This document shows, piece after piece, positions 63,444 to 64,000 of a stretch of 64,000 bases of DNA. Position numbers and translations under genes: made by a program. Location: assembly GCA_009772925.1 (NCBI GenBank), contig WOUQ01000008.1:1-64000 (forward strand), in the 5' to 3' direction. The DNA is from a bacterium (GTDB lineage Bacteria > Pseudomonadota > Gammaproteobacteria > Burkholderiales > Thiobacillaceae). Each line of letters starts with the position of its first letter. Within the stretch, counting starts at the first letter, position 1. The notes below the pieces were generated by a model. It was not told where the DNA came from. It did no database searches and worked only from the letters and a program-made list of their open reading frames with translations.

Positions 63444-64000
63444 ACGTCGCCGCTGCCGCCTCGCCTCTCCCGCGGTCGGTAGCGGCGCCGGATGCCGCCG
63501 GAGCGAAGCCCATTCGCCGCTCCCATTCCCGCAAGGTGAGCCTCGCCAGGCCGGCGAAATCACCACCCGGCAGCGCCCGTCGGGCCAGCACCACATAGGG
63601 CGCCACGGCCAGGGCGATGCCCAGGTGGCCGGGCGGGACCATGGCGTGCGCGGCGCACAGGTAGGTGCGCTCGAACAGCAGGCCCTGGCCGCGACCGCAG
63701 GCGACGATGCTCTCCGCCACGCGCGGGCGGTGGCCGCCCAGCCAGGCTTCGAGGTCGGCTTCGCGATCGTTGCGCGTCCACACCCCCGCGTCCTCGATGA
63801 ACAGGTCGGCGGCGGCGCGCCGGTCGCGGGCGATCGACAGGGCCAGCACGCACCAGACGCCACAGGCCTGGCCGGCGGCCGCATCGATGTGCTGCGTGCG
63901 CGGCCGGTAGGCGGTCACGCTCTTGTTGGCGCAGATGACGTGGGCGCCCGGCGCCGGCGGGAAGCGTCGCGCCGCCGCCGTGCCGAACAGGGCCTTGCCC
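63424..64000 (-). CDS. Hypothetical protein, 5' end outside window
   Basis: The minus-strand frame is open from base 64000 to a TGA at 63424, so at least 191 residues are present and the N-terminus is missing. It shows ALFGTAAARRFPPAPGAHVI, CGVWCVLALSIARDRRAAAD, EDAGVWTRNDREADLEAWLG and VPPGHLGIALAVAPY. No signal or membrane segment is obvious, and I do not recognise the family. The internal GTG/ATG-like start at 63918 is not needed because the frame continues. It converges with ade. Confidence 0.65.
   Translation of the reverse strand, partial: GKALFGTAAARRFPPAPGAHVICANKSVTAYRPRTQHIDAAAGQACGVWCVLALSIARDRRAAADLFIEDAGVWTRNDREADLEAWLGGHRPRVAESIVACGRGQGLLFERTYLCAAHAMVPPGHLGIALAVAPYVVLARRALPGGDFAGLARLTLREWERRMGFAPAASGAATDRGRGEAAAATFMPTER

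Overview
The window is GC-rich, densely coded chromosomal DNA, most likely from a betaproteobacterium near the Rhodocyclales. That view rests on gene content and order: glyQ-glyS-gmhB-plsC with a YgjP-type peptidase and gloA, aat-bpt, and the yciB-yciI-bolA-ppiC block divergent from a PHP/YciO/M50/trpS block. I saw no rRNA, tRNA, transposase, integrase or CRISPR array.

Layout. 1-8193 (minus) is one uninterrupted frame for a giant exported protein that runs off the left edge. 8356-28675 (plus) is mainly housekeeping: glycyl-tRNA synthetase, heptose phosphatase, acyltransferase, an epsilon-type fumarate reductase (frdCAB) sitting inside the housekeeping string, aat/bpt (N-end rule), a PilZ protein, thyA, a cache protein with a purine/pyrimidine permease, an ABC/HlyD export system and folA. 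28672-38125 is a redox accessory region: c-type cytochromes including a P460 protein, two exported rhodaneses, a VKOR-thioredoxin fusion, a TDT transporter, a Tll0287-like lipoprotein, a DUF302 protein, a truncated globin, a CarH/LitR-like B12 photoreceptor regulator and a MarR protein with an added cysteine cluster. 38291-39728 holds a TrpD-like transferase and a Rieske ferredoxin.

39742-48963 (minus) is the most interesting part. It is a tight seven-gene cluster encoding a TIR-like/ASK-type/SLOG protein, a ten-helix membrane protein with a soluble tail, a lysozyme-like protein with a decayed M15 domain, a patatin lipase and three tandem membrane-anchored TIR proteins. Two of the TIR proteins carry lipocalin-like extracytoplasmic domains. 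The content resembles bacterial immunity or conflict systems that degrade NAD or lipids, but I do not recognise this combination as a named system.

49045-64000 returns to signalling and housekeeping: a GAF/HD-GYP protein, two TPM proteins, ppiC, bolA, yciI, yciB, a PHP phosphoesterase, a YciO protein, an M50 protease, trpS, lon, a methyltransferase-like protein, bacteriohemerythrin and adenine deaminase. A truncated gene lies at the right edge.

Repeats recur at gene borders: two heptamer arrays (GGGAAAC and GAGGACT), two REP-like paired hairpins and a palindrome cluster before trpS. A stretch inside glyS has foreign codon use. Family names come from recognising sequence motifs by eye; no database search was run.
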